DNA of 64,000 nucleotides from Haemophilus_D parainfluenzae_AD. GTDB taxonomy: Bacteria; Pseudomonadota; Gammaproteobacteria; Enterobacterales; Pasteurellaceae. The notes under the pieces are model-generated. The model was not told where the DNA came from and did not search any database. It saw only the letters and a list, made by a program, of their open reading frames with translations. The stretch lies in NCBI RefSeq assembly GCF_001679325.1, contig NZ_LZMX01000001.1; one strand, given 5' to 3'. The stretch's first letter is position 1; each line of letters starts with the position of its first letter. The position numbers and the translations under genes were made by a program. Of the stretch, positions 9,242 to 18,534 are shown one piece after another.

Positions 9242-9925
9242 TTAATTATCCTTAAAAATTTCAACTTTAGAATCTAAAACACGAATTAACAGAGGGTAAT
9301 TTTCCCCGCCTTTAGGTTTTACTTGCACAATGCCTTTCCATTTGCGGTTTTCATAACCATTAAAAAGCGCTACCACCCCAATATAATGGGTTTTTTCATT
9401 CATTTCTTCTGAATCCACAAATCTAAACTGATTAGGAGCAACAATTAAATCTATATTTGAAACATATGTCTTACCCAATGATTCTGTAAAATCATTGCCA
9501 CGAAAATCATCATATGTACTACTTAAAAACAGAGACTTATCAGTTAATTGGAAGATTTTTAACATCACAGGAGTCGCTCTAGCATCAGCCTTTCCATTTT
9601 CTTGCTCGATAATTTGCTTATCCGAATTAGTACTATTGGCTGTCGCATTCTTTTTGTATTCATGAGCTGTCATTGGACGTTTAACTTGAGGTTGTTTTAA
9701 AGCGTCTAGCTCTTCAAACTCTGCTGATGCCTCATCACTTACTACAGTAATAGCATCATCTTTCGGTGAATAAACGTTAATATTGGCACGATCCGTTGCA
9801 TAAATAGAAAGTGAATAAGTCGATGGTTTTACTAAACGCGGATTGACACTCGGTTCATTATTAGAAGAGCATCCTGCCATAGTTAATGCAACAACAGTAA
9901 ACATAAATAAAGATTTTAATTTCAT
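9242..9925 (-). CDS. tssJ: T6SS outer-membrane lipoprotein TssJ, with insert
   Basis: TssJ is the outer-membrane lipoprotein that holds the periplasmic tail of TssM. A lipoprotein signal peptide is clear: a basic start, a hydrophobic core and a MAGC lipobox with Cys19 as the acylated residue. Family features include LSIYATDRANINV near the start and DLIVAPNQFRF near the end. At 227 residues it is longer than the usual 150-190. The extra length is a polar region at about residues 65-120, rich in Glu, Lys, Asn and Ser, placed where the family has a loop. The gene is 3 bases upstream of tssK. Confidence 0.88.
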   Translation of the reverse strand: MKLKSLFMFTVVALTMAGCSSNNEPSVNPRLVKPSTYSLSIYATDRANINVYSPKDDAITVVSDEASAEFEELDALKQPQVKRPMTAHEYKKNATANSTNSDKQIIEQENGKADARATPVMLKIFQLTDKSLFLSSTYDDFRGNDFTESLGKTYVSNIDLIVAPNQFRFVDSEEMNEKTHYIGVVALFNGYENRKWKGIVQVKPKGGENYPLLIRVLDSKVEIFKDN

Positions 9926-9938
9926 AAGATTTCCTTAG

Positions 9939-10718
9939 TTATTTAATAAAAAATAGCGGATCTAAAATAGGCTCCACTTGTTTCGGTTTTGTATCATCTT
10001 TATCGGTAAAAGTTGATACAGAATTCTGTGCTCCTTCATATTCAACTGTAGATGTAGATTTCACTAATTCACTTTGTGACTGGTTAACATCCAATGGAGT
10101 ATAATATTCTAAAACACTATGAATATAAGGATTAAAAAATTTATATTCCGTAGACTCAAATTGATGAGGCATCGCATCAATTAACTCTGTAGAAGACTCA
10201 TCATCTACTGTTAATGCCAATAACGGATCTAGATTCGTACCATTTGTTTTTAATTCAAGTAAATCTTGATTAATGATAGCTCTCTCAAAATCATAATTAT
10301 ATTGCTGAGCATGTTCTAAATTTAAGATTGTATTATCTGTTTGTTTATTCAATAAATAAGATAATTCATCTTGTAAAGTCACCATTTCTGCTTCATTAGT
10401 AAAAATCTTAGCTCTAATCTTATAATTACATAGAGAAATAAGATCATTATCATTTAATTTGATAATTCCTCCCGCTGGGAGAGCTTTCGTTGTACCATTA
10501 ATAAAAAGCTTTTTACTATGAGCTATTAAACAAAAATCAGTATTATAATACTTTATTTCAAACTCAATATCTGAAATTTCATTCTTCCAATTATCTATTT
10601 TCCAATTCACATTTGATGAAGAACCAACTAAACCACCAGATAAATCAAAATAGCAATAAGGTAATGTTCCTCTTTCAAGCATCAACGCATTAGTTACCAT
10701 CAATAAAAGCTTATGCAT
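9939..10718 (-). CDS. T6SS-associated FHA-like protein, degenerate
   Basis: This 259-residue protein sits where many T6SS clusters encode an FHA-domain protein (TagH/Fha/VasC). Residues 1 to about 110 keep the outline of an FHA domain: a GG.VGSS turn, a WKI strand, FINGT, and a LNDNDLI..CNYKI end. However, the residues that normally bind phosphothreonine (the Arg of GR and the SxxH pair) are not present: it reads GSS and ISDIEF instead. The rest is acidic, low in complexity and probably flexible. The very AT-rich coding matches its neighbours. Calling it FHA-derived is an inference from position and this partial match. Confidence 0.65.
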   Translation of the reverse strand: MHKLLLMVTNALMLERGTLPYCYFDLSGGLVGSSSNVNWKIDNWKNEISDIEFEIKYYNTDFCLIAHSKKLFINGTTKALPAGGIIKLNDNDLISLCNYKIRAKIFTNEAEMVTLQDELSYLLNKQTDNTILNLEHAQQYNYDFERAIINQDLLELKTNGTNLDPLLALTVDDESSTELIDAMPHQFESTEYKFFNPYIHSVLEYYTPLDVNQSQSELVKSTSTVEYEGAQNSVSTFTDKDDTKPKQVEPILDPLFFIK

Positions 10719-11717
10719 TTATGCCGTTCCTTCAATGATTACCCGGTTTAAAGAATGAACTTTTGCTGAATCTATATTAATCAATGTCGTCCACCCTAGC
10801 CAACTAGAATTATCTTTTCCCAAAATAAATGTAGACTGCGTATCCGGATGTAAACCTAATGAGATATCATAAGGCAGTGGATCTTTTAATAGAAAGCGAA
10901 TCAACTCTTGAAGATGCTTATACTTTTCAGTATTTGGCAAAAATTGGTAAAACTCACTTATTGTTAGATTATCAATATTAACTCTAAACTTATTTGAAAA
11001 TGATTCAACTTTATCGCCCGAAATAAAATTATTACCTAACATCATATTTTGCATACCAAGTTTATTTTTTTGTTCATTTTCTACTTCAACAAGCTGTCTT
11101 ACATGCTCCTCAATAAAAACATCATCCAAATCAAAATAATGTCGAATAATATCAGCTAGTATCTGCGGGGTTCTTATACCCGATTGTATAATACCAATAT
11201 AATAAAAAATCTTATTCCAATTTAAATGAGAAAAACCTATAAAATCTTTAGATAACCCTAAGATATTCAGAATGTTCCGAGAATAATTATCTGAGAAATC
11301 AGGTTTAAAACGTATATAATATTTATATTTTCTCCAGATTTGGTGAAATATTGCGAGCAAATGATGATTAAAAAAATCTAAATACTGAGCTTGAATAGAC
11401 TCATTATCATACGACGACTCTGCAATTTCATCCAAGATACTTCCTGGAAGTGGACCTGATGCACCTTGTAATCCCAAAAAGTTAGTAATAATTTGGAATA
11501 TCCGTTTCCCTTCTTCATCTTGAATGGCAACTTGCTCAATATCCCCAGCAGGAAAATTAATTTTAGGATTACTAAAGAAACGAAATATTGATTCCTCAAT
11601 TAAAGTATTTTCTAATTCATCTAAGCTCATAGACGATGCCTCAGCTATTGTTTCTATGAGCTGATGAAAGCCAAACTGAATTAGATCACTCTTTGAAGAG
11701 AGGTTTTCTGTTCCCAT
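10719..11717 (-). CDS. tssG: T6SS baseplate protein TssG
   Basis: TssG is a wedge component of the T6SS baseplate, working with TssF and TssE. The 332-residue protein shows the DLIQFGFHQLIETIAE start typical of TssG. It also has the GLQGASGPLPGSILDEI segment and the motif DFFNHHLLAIFHQIWRKYKYY in two closely spaced parts. Its start overlaps the end of tssF by 37 bases, and its stop abuts the next gene directly. It is AT-rich, like the flanking genes. Confidence 0.93.
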   Translation of the reverse strand: MGTENLSSKSDLIQFGFHQLIETIAEASSMSLDELENTLIEESIFRFFSNPKINFPAGDIEQVAIQDEEGKRIFQIITNFLGLQGASGPLPGSILDEIAESSYDNESIQAQYLDFFNHHLLAIFHQIWRKYKYYIRFKPDFSDNYSRNILNILGLSKDFIGFSHLNWNKIFYYIGIIQSGIRTPQILADIIRHYFDLDDVFIEEHVRQLVEVENEQKNKLGMQNMMLGNNFISGDKVESFSNKFRVNIDNLTISEFYQFLPNTEKYKHLQELIRFLLKDPLPYDISLGLHPDTQSTFILGKDNSSWLGWTTLINIDSAKVHSLNRVIIEGTA

Positions 11718-13432
11718 TTAAATATCTCGTTATTGCTTGTATTAATAACTTCTAAAAGATGAAATGAATTTATTGTTCCATATAACCTAAAAAATTCAGC
11801 AAGAATCGAACCAAATAAAAATAATTCTCCTTCACAGAGAAAATTATTACTATCTATTCTTAATACTGATTTTTGACCTCTATATACGATACCTTTTATG
11901 ACTTTATCAAGTGGACGAGTCATAATTGACTCCATCCCAGCCAAACGTTTTTCAGTTCTTCTTAATGCCTGAACATCATACATTGCAGAAAAATCATAAG
12001 TTAATAGTATTTCCTTTAAAACATCTAATTTTGTCAAAGATAAATAATTAAGTGAAAGATTGGAGACTAACTTCCAATGAATCGATTCATCTAAAACAGC
12101 TCGAACTGTTTTTACAGGCAACGTAATATTTTTAAAGTCAATATAAGAAGGAGTATTTTGTGATGGTACACAAATATCACCAATACCTAAAAACTCAGGT
12201 AAATTATAATTTGTACAATCTAAATCTATAGATATAGTTTCTCTAGAAGTATCTAAAATCTTATTGGAATCAGATACAAAAGAGACAAAATGATCATAAC
12301 CTGTTTCTTCAATATTATTTTTAATAATTGATTTATAGTACCCATGCCTTCCTGATGCGGAACTGTGCACAAATGATTCAAATTTTGGATAAGTATAAAT
12401 CCTATTTCCCGTCTCTTTTAAAAACTTTGAGCCTGAAACGCGCTTAATATCGAATATCTCGAAATGCTCCCGATTAAAACCAGCCGGAATCACTGGATAT
12501 AGATCTTTTTTTCCATCAAAATTTAGCGGAATAGCATCATGTTCAAATAAATTAATTACTGGGACACAATATAAAGAAAAATCTGCTCGTGTTAATTTTA
12601 AATCTTTAGGAAAAGAACGATTAAACTCAAAAAATAACTTAAATTTTTTCTTACCTAATCGATTTAAATATAGATGTAAATTTCTTAACTTAAAGAAATA
12701 AAATTTTTTAGGAAAAAAGAAAAATTCTTGTAATAATCGATACCCATCAAATGCATTATCTGGATAAGGAATCAAAGATTCATCTTTATCAAAACCAACA
12801 GAAGAAATAACATCCAGTGGTAAATTAATTACACCGTCTTCTGATTTGATATAAACTTTTGTTAAATAATTAAAAATCCATTGATAACAAGTTAAAGCAC
12901 TGTAATCACTCCCTGATAAATAAAATGACAATTCATCGCACCGTATAGAAGAAAAATCACTATCTGTGATATTCTCTAACTCTAATTCAATGATTGTAGA
13001 CTCACTACCCGATGCGCTTTTTACATCATTTAACACAAGCGGATAAACTGAGACATCTATCGTTGTCTGAAACTGACAAGCTGTACCGTCTACAGGTTTA
13101 GATGAAACAAATGTCCCTTTAGGAACTACATGCTTTGTTGTAATCGCCCTTTCTTTAGGTTGAAAGTTTAAAATTGCACAGCTTGGTAAAGGGCGCAAAT
13201 AATTTGGCCAAAGAAGCTGAATCATTGATTGAGTTATCTCAGGTAAATTATCTTGAACTTTTTCTTTCAAACGTGCCGTTAAAAAAGCAAAAGATTCAAT
13301 AATTCTCTCAGCTTCGGGATCAACGATCTCATCAGATAGAAATCTAGACAAGTGGGGATAAATCTTTGAAAAATGTAGCCCATCTCTTTTGAGAAAGTCT
13401 AACTCAGCTCTAAAAAACTCTTTCAAAGACAT
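11681..13432 (-). CDS. tssF: T6SS baseplate protein TssF
   Basis: TssF is the second main wedge protein of the T6SS baseplate. The 583-residue length is normal. The N-terminal family signature is clear: a FFRAELDFLKRDG start, then PHLSRFL, DPEAERIIESFAFLTARLKEK and LLWPNYLRPLPSC. The C-terminal part has the RRTEKRLAGMESIMTRPLDK and GTINSFHLLEV segments found in the family. It starts directly after the tssE stop with no gap and overlaps tssG. Confidence 0.95.
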   Translation of the reverse strand: MSLKEFFRAELDFLKRDGLHFSKIYPHLSRFLSDEIVDPEAERIIESFAFLTARLKEKVQDNLPEITQSMIQLLWPNYLRPLPSCAILNFQPKERAITTKHVVPKGTFVSSKPVDGTACQFQTTIDVSVYPLVLNDVKSASGSESTIIELELENITDSDFSSIRCDELSFYLSGSDYSALTCYQWIFNYLTKVYIKSEDGVINLPLDVISSVGFDKDESLIPYPDNAFDGYRLLQEFFFFPKKFYFFKLRNLHLYLNRLGKKKFKLFFEFNRSFPKDLKLTRADFSLYCVPVINLFEHDAIPLNFDGKKDLYPVIPAGFNREHFEIFDIKRVSGSKFLKETGNRIYTYPKFESFVHSSASGRHGYYKSIIKNNIEETGYDHFVSFVSDSNKILDTSRETISIDLDCTNYNLPEFLGIGDICVPSQNTPSYIDFKNITLPVKTVRAVLDESIHWKLVSNLSLNYLSLTKLDVLKEILLTYDFSAMYDVQALRRTEKRLAGMESIMTRPLDKVIKGIVYRGQKSVLRIDSNNFLCEGELFLFGSILAEFFRLYGTINSFHLLEVINTSNNEIFKWEQKTSLQRVI

Positions 13433-13849
13433 TTACACAACCCTAAACTTCTTATTTGAACTATCTAAAATAATGTTTAATTCAGTTAACTCATTTTTTT
13501 GTTTTAATAACACTACGCAAGTTATACGGAAGTTAAGCTGAAGAACATCATATGTATCCTGGATATATTCTATTCTTGTAATACGAACTCTTGGTTCATA
13601 GCGCTCTAAACTAGAACGAATATTTGCAACAATTGTTTGACTTAAACTTTTTGTAGTTGCAGTTGCGTCATTAAAGTCTCTTAAACCAAAATCGGGCGCA
13701 CATAATGTACACCCTTCTTTTGAATTAAGTACTAATTCTATGTTTCTTTTTATCGAACGAATTAAGTCGCTTACAATCTCTGCTTCAGTTTTCTTTTTTA
13801 TAACATCCGTATTCTGTGGAGCAGTTTTAATTCGGTTCCAAAACCCCAT
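13433..13849 (-). CDS. tssE: T6SS baseplate protein TssE (gp25-like)
   Basis: TssE is the gp25/lysozyme-fold baseplate protein that starts sheath assembly. The 138-residue sequence shows the family core: IKRNIELVLNSKEG, DFGLRDFND, and the IRSSLERYEPRVRI segment containing the conserved EPR. It lies between tssC and tssF with 11 bases to tssC and none to tssF. Confidence 0.93.
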   Translation of the reverse strand: MGFWNRIKTAPQNTDVIKKKTEAEIVSDLIRSIKRNIELVLNSKEGCTLCAPDFGLRDFNDATATTKSLSQTIVANIRSSLERYEPRVRITRIEYIQDTYDVLQLNFRITCVVLLKQKNELTELNIILDSSNKKFRVV

Positions 13850-13860
13850 AAAACAACTAC

Positions 13861-15345
13861 TTATTTATTATCAATATCTAATCGACCCACAAGGGAAAGA
13901 TCGAAACTCGCCCCCATATATTTAAAGTGCGGTCTAACAGATAAAGAAACTTTGTACCAACCTGGCTCTCCTGCTACACTTGATACTTCCACTTTAGCAG
14001 AACGTAACGGACGACGACTACGCACTTCTGCTGGTGGGTTCTCTTGATCTGAAACATACTGTTTCAACCACACATTCAGCTCACGTTCAAGATCTTGACG
14101 CTCTTTCCACGAGCCAATCTGTTCACGTTGTAATACTTTTAAGTAATGCGCTAAACGGTTCACAATGAACATATATGGCAATTGTGTACCCAATTTATAA
14201 TTTGTTTCAGCGGCTTTTCCTTCTTCTGTATTTGGGAATTTTTTAGGTTTTTGAACAGAGTTAGCCGAGAAGAACGCTGCATTATCGCTTCCTTTACGCA
14301 TAGTTAAAGGAATGAAACCTTCATCAGCTAATTCAAATTCTTTACGATCAGTAATTAATACTTCTGTTGGGATTTTCGCTTGTAACTGACCAAACGATTC
14401 AAATAAATGAACGGGTAAATCCTCAACCGTACCACCACTTTGTGGGCCGATAATATTTGGACACCAACGATATTTAGCGAAACTATCAGTAACTTTAGAT
14501 GCCATCAAAAATGCTACATTACTCCACAAATAATTATTATGGTTGCCATCAATTCCTTCATTGTAATTGAAAGTTTTAATCGGATTTTCAATTGAATCAT
14601 AAGGCAAACGAGACAAGAAACGTGGCATTGTTAATGCTAAATATTTTGAATCTTCTGACTCTCTTAAAGCTCTCCATTTAGCATATCGAGGCCCCTCAAA
14701 AATATCTTTTACTTCTTTAATTTCAGATAAAGATGCATAACTATCTAGACCAAAGAACTCAGGACCTGCAGCTGAAATAAATGGAGCATGAGACATTGCG
14801 CCAACAGATGAAATATATTGCAATAATTTAATATCTGGTGCTGATGGCGTAAACGTGTAGTTACCAACAATCGCAGCAACCGGCTCACCACCAAATTGAC
14901 CATAGTTTGCTGAATAAACATGTTTATATAAACCACTTTGAGTAATATCAGTGGCATATTCAAAATCGTCAAGCAATTCTTCTTTGCTTACATTTAGTAC
15001 TTCTATTTTAATATTTTCACGGAAATCTGTGCGATCTACAAGAAGTTTCAAACCACGCCACGCAGACTCCATTTCTTGGAATTTATCATTATGTAAAATT
15101 TCATCTACTTGATGACTGATTTTCTCATCAAGACGAACAATCATTTCATCTATCAGCGTCTTATTTACAACTGCATCTGTACTATCAGATTTCAACATTT
15201 CAGAAATAAATTCTGCAATTCCACGCTGCGCAATGCTGTAATCTTCATTTTCAGGTTTAAAACGTGTCTGTTCCATGACCTGATCAAGCAAGCTTGTTGT
15301 TTGCGAATTTTTTTCAGCTTTTGCAGTTTGATTCTTAGTAACCAT
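13861..15345 (-). CDS. tssC: T6SS sheath large subunit TssC (VipB)
   Basis: TssC and TssB form the contractile sheath around the Hcp tube. The 494-residue protein has the usual ESAWRGLKLLVDRTDF segment, the GGEPVAAIVGNYTF region and YLKVLQREQIGSW near the C-terminus. The C-terminal strand SFDLSLVGRLD fits the sheath handshake domain. It follows tssB after 12 bases, which is the standard pair. The single clear uptake signal of the structural operon lies in its 3' end (about 13925-13933). Confidence 0.96.
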   Translation of the reverse strand: MVTKNQTAKAEKNSQTTSLLDQVMEQTRFKPENEDYSIAQRGIAEFISEMLKSDSTDAVVNKTLIDEMIVRLDEKISHQVDEILHNDKFQEMESAWRGLKLLVDRTDFRENIKIEVLNVSKEELLDDFEYATDITQSGLYKHVYSANYGQFGGEPVAAIVGNYTFTPSAPDIKLLQYISSVGAMSHAPFISAAGPEFFGLDSYASLSEIKEVKDIFEGPRYAKWRALRESEDSKYLALTMPRFLSRLPYDSIENPIKTFNYNEGIDGNHNNYLWSNVAFLMASKVTDSFAKYRWCPNIIGPQSGGTVEDLPVHLFESFGQLQAKIPTEVLITDRKEFELADEGFIPLTMRKGSDNAAFFSANSVQKPKKFPNTEEGKAAETNYKLGTQLPYMFIVNRLAHYLKVLQREQIGSWKERQDLERELNVWLKQYVSDQENPPAEVRSRRPLRSAKVEVSSVAGEPGWYKVSLSVRPHFKYMGASFDLSLVGRLDIDNK

Positions 15346-15357
15346 AATCTACTACCC

Positions 15358-15855
15358 TTATTCTTTTTCTAAAATGATCGCCAACTCTTTTTCCAACGTT
15401 TCTCTTGCGTTAGGATCCGCAATTAACTCTTGCAATTTATTTCTAAATGCCGGGATGTTCCCCATCGGTCCTTTTAAGGCAAGAAGTGCTTCTCGCAACT
15501 CTAATAACTTGTTTAATTGCGGTACTTGCTTAGCAATATTGTCGGGAGAAAAATCCGCCATGCTCTCAATTTTTAGGCTAACACCCAGGTCTTGATTTTC
15601 AGCATTTTCTTCCAAGCGGTTTGGAACAGCTACATCAATCGTCAAATTAGATTGTTTCATTACAGCATCAAAATTGTGCTTATCAATAGAAACTGTCTCT
15701 CTTTCTTCAAGGCTTAAGTCTTCTGCAGCACCTTTAAAATCACCAGTAACAAGAAGTTTTAAAGGCAATTCAACTTCATCAGTTTGACCTTCTGTAGCCG
15801 GAGTATATTTAATATTAATTCGCTCTTTTGGTGCGACTGAACCTGTTTTAGACAT
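15358..15855 (-). CDS. tssB: T6SS sheath small subunit TssB (VipA)
   Basis: This is the small sheath subunit (165 residues), the obligate partner of TssC. It has the family's RINIKYTPATEG start, the ELPLKLLVTGDFKG strand and the DFSPDNIAKQVPQLNKLLELR helix. A good RBS (AGAGGA) lies upstream of the ATG. It is the first gene of the twelve-gene minus-strand structural operon, so its promoter should lie in the 285-base region it shares with the PAAR gene. Confidence 0.96.
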   Translation of the reverse strand: MSKTGSVAPKERINIKYTPATEGQTDEVELPLKLLVTGDFKGAAEDLSLEERETVSIDKHNFDAVMKQSNLTIDVAVPNRLEENAENQDLGVSLKIESMADFSPDNIAKQVPQLNKLLELREALLALKGPMGNIPAFRNKLQELIADPNARETLEKELAIILEKE

Positions 15856-16141
15856 TATAAAATCCTCTTTGAAATTTAAACCTATTTCTATTTTTAGATA
15901 ACGAGCTAAAAAATAGCTAGATTATAAAAAATCACCACTACTAAATCAATGATAAAGTCTGCAGTATAGAATCATTTTTTACAAATGATATTGTTACGTG
16001 ACAAAATTAAACACGACTACTATTTTAGAAATTATGTATTTTCTTTTAAAATGAATATATAAACTATCAATTTCACAAGAAAATCCTATCATTTTAGTTT
16101 AAAATATCAAAATGAAACATTTCATAGAATAAGGAGGAGTC
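15856..16141. promoter_or_regulatory. Divergent promoter region, tssB / PAAR gene
   Basis: This 286-base, very AT-rich spacer separates the divergent structural operon and the effector-delivery operon, so both promoters should lie here. No ORF is supportable. I see no clear sigma-54 or known regulator site. Its right end carries a strong RBS (AAGGAGGAG) for the PAAR gene, and its left end the RBS for tssB. Confidence 0.5.
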
Positions 16142-16411
16142 ATGTCCGCTCGTAGAGTAATCGTAATTGGAGATAAGACCACCCACGGAGGTACCGTACT
16201 TCAGGGCTCACAAACCATGACCGCAGGAGGCAAAAGTGTCGCCCGACAAGGGGATCTGGTTTCGTGTCCCAAATGCAAAGGTAACTTCCCGATTATTGAA
16301 GGCTCGTCCATAATGCTAGCTAACGGGCGAGGTATTGCTCTTGAAGGAATGAAAACAGCCTGTGGCGCTGAATTAATTGCTTCACAATCTATGATGAAAG
16401 CTAAAGCATAA
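16142..16411 (+). CDS. PAAR-domain spike tip protein
   Basis: PAAR proteins sharpen the VgrG spike by binding its tip and a metal ion. The 89-residue protein has the PAAR signature pieces in order: GDKTTHGG, GSQTM, VARQGDLVSCPKCKG, an IIEGSS turn, IALEGMKTACGAELI. The two-Cys pair CPKC and the later Cys are typical of this subgroup. It carries no toxin extension, so any effector must be loaded separately. It is the first gene of the delivery operon, with a near-perfect RBS (AAGGAGGAG), and is followed after 68 bases by vgrG. Confidence 0.93.
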   Translation: MSARRVIVIGDKTTHGGTVLQGSQTMTAGGKSVARQGDLVSCPKCKGNFPIIEGSSIMLANGRGIALEGMKTACGAELIASQSMMKAKA

Positions 16412-16479
16412 TTTATTTAGTATTTATACAACGTATACAACGCTATTATTACTGCCAATATATTTTATAGGAATCCCAA

Positions 16480-18534
16480 ATGGCCGTTCAATCCGATTAT
16501 CGTTACAGTCTTACCGTTAATGGCTCCTCTCAATTTGAAGTAGTCCGTTTTGTATTAAAAGAACATCTATCCACACTATTCCGACTTGAACTCGACCTCG
16601 CCAGTTTTGGTGCTGAGCCCAATTTTCATTATCTAATTGACCAACCTGCTACACTAACCTTCTGGCAAGGAGATGAGGCAGTTCGTAGTGTTAACGGTAT
16701 CGTCACCGCCTTAAATCAGGGAGAAACTGGTTTTACTCGTACTCGTTATCACATGGTGATTGAACCTTCTTTATGTCGTGCTGGGTTACAAACTGATTTA
16801 CGAATATTCCAACAACAAGACTCTCAAAAAATTATCGAAACACTACTAAGTAAAAATCAAGTATCTCAGAGTCAATTCCATTTACAAACGCCATATTGGA
16901 CTCGAGAATACTGCGTGCAATATCGCGAAACTGATTTAAATTTCATTCAACGTTTGGCTGCCGAAGAAGGTTCTTACTATTATTTTGAACATACCAATAA
17001 TAGCCATATCCTTCATTTCTCTAATTCGACAACACTTTCAGAGAAAAAAGGAAACTTAGTTTATAACGCAATGCCTGCTGGCCAACGTCCAGAAGCTGCG
17101 GTATGGCATTGGGCTTACGAAGAAAAACTAGGTACGACCCTTCAAACTTTACGTGATTATACTTTTACAAATCCTCGTTATAACCAAGAGCACCAATATT
17201 CTGGTCAAGGTAATAACGAAGGTCATAGTAGCATTTACGAACGTTATGACTATCCTGGTCGTTATAAACGAGATGCTCAAGGTGAGCCTTTTACCCAATA
17301 TCGTTTAGAATACGAACGTAGAGAAGCTGAATTAGCTCTTGCGCAAAGCGATGATTTACGCGTGCAACCTGGCTATGTATTTGGCTTAGAGGGACATCAA
17401 CGAGAAGCTTTTAATCGTGATTGGTTAATTATAGGTGTTGAACATTATGGTTGGCAACCTGGTGTATTGGAAGAAGAAGCCGGTGAAGAGGGCAACCGCT
17501 ATGAGAACCGTATTAAACTCATTCCAAATACCACACAATGGCGACCGGAACCGCAACCAAGACCAGTTGTTGATGGCTCTCAAATGGCCCATGTAGTTGG
17601 TCCTGCTGATGAAGAAATCTATTGTGATGAATGGGGACGTGTCAAAGTTCAATTCCCTTGGGATCGTGAAGGACAAAATAATGAGCATAGCTCTTGCTGG
17701 ATTCGTGTCAGCCAAGGTTGGGCGGGGTCGCAATTTGGGCATATTGCCATCCCTCGTATTGGCCATGAAGTAATGGTTGATTTCTTAGAAGGAGATCCTG
17801 ACCAACCAATCATCATGGGACGTACTTATCACAGTACAACTGAACCACCTTATGCTCTGCCTGAACATAAAACGCGTATGACTATAAAAAGTAAAACCCA
17901 TAAAGGTAACGGCTTTAATGAATTACGCTTTGAAGATGAAAAAGACCGAGAAGAAATCTTTATTCATGCAGAAAAAGACCAAAATAATGTTGTAAATAAT
18001 GATGAAACAACACAAATTGGACATGATCGAACCGAACAAGTTGGACATGACGAAACCATTAACATCGGTAATAACCGTACTGAAACGGTTGGACAAGATG
18101 AATCCTTAACGGTGGGACGCGATCAATCTAATAAAATCAATCGCAATCGCATGACTAAAATTGAAAAGGATGAAGTATTAAACATTGGGAATCATCTATC
18201 GATGGACGTATACGCCAATCAAGAAGTTAAAATTGGCCGAGATTATTCCCATCAAACAAGTCGCAATGCGGTTTTCAAAGCAGGGAAAGAATTAAAACAA
18301 CATAGTAAAAACATTAAATTAACTGGTACTACACAAGTAAATATTCGTGGAAAAGCCGGTACGATTATTATTGATGGCTCTGGCATCACGTTAAAAGGTA
18401 AAGTGACTGTAAAAGGTAATTTAATACAATCTAGCGGAACGCCAGAATCACCAGCCGTATTGTCTCTTGCTGCTAATGACGCAAAACCGATTTGCGAAGT
18501 GTGTGAAGCCATGAAAAATCAAAAACAGAGTTAA
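16480..18534 (+). CDS. vgrG: T6SS spike protein VgrG
   Basis: VgrG trimers form the membrane-puncturing spike. The 684 residues comprise a gp27-like base (about 1-350) with RETDLNFIQRLAAEEG. An OB/gp5-like region follows (about 361-451) with DEWGRVKVQFPWDR and IPRIGHEVMVDFLEGDPDQP. The C-terminal beta-prism shows degenerate 8-10 residue repeats (G-D/N-ET-IG pattern) from about 495 to 580. After a short beta region (about 600-650) the protein ends in a small tail with a Cys pair (Cys672, Cys675; PICEVCEAM). No catalytic extension is fused. The GC content is visibly higher than in the structural operon. The next genes are the adaptor and effector it should carry. Confidence 0.95.
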   Translation: MAVQSDYRYSLTVNGSSQFEVVRFVLKEHLSTLFRLELDLASFGAEPNFHYLIDQPATLTFWQGDEAVRSVNGIVTALNQGETGFTRTRYHMVIEPSLCRAGLQTDLRIFQQQDSQKIIETLLSKNQVSQSQFHLQTPYWTREYCVQYRETDLNFIQRLAAEEGSYYYFEHTNNSHILHFSNSTTLSEKKGNLVYNAMPAGQRPEAAVWHWAYEEKLGTTLQTLRDYTFTNPRYNQEHQYSGQGNNEGHSSIYERYDYPGRYKRDAQGEPFTQYRLEYERREAELALAQSDDLRVQPGYVFGLEGHQREAFNRDWLIIGVEHYGWQPGVLEEEAGEEGNRYENRIKLIPNTTQWRPEPQPRPVVDGSQMAHVVGPADEEIYCDEWGRVKVQFPWDREGQNNEHSSCWIRVSQGWAGSQFGHIAIPRIGHEVMVDFLEGDPDQPIIMGRTYHSTTEPPYALPEHKTRMTIKSKTHKGNGFNELRFEDEKDREEIFIHAEKDQNNVVNNDETTQIGHDRTEQVGHDETINIGNNRTETVGQDESLTVGRDQSNKINRNRMTKIEKDEVLNIGNHLSMDVYANQEVKIGRDYSHQTSRNAVFKAGKELKQHSKNIKLTGTTQVNIRGKAGTIIIDGSGITLKGKVTVKGNLIQSSGTPESPAVLSLAANDAKPICEVCEAMKNQKQS

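Noticed and set aside
17990..18210. Short repeated units in the vgrG gene that could suggest a repeat array or CRISPR
   Set aside because: The repeats are imperfect, in frame and encode the beta-prism pattern of the VgrG spike; no spacers or palindromic repeats.
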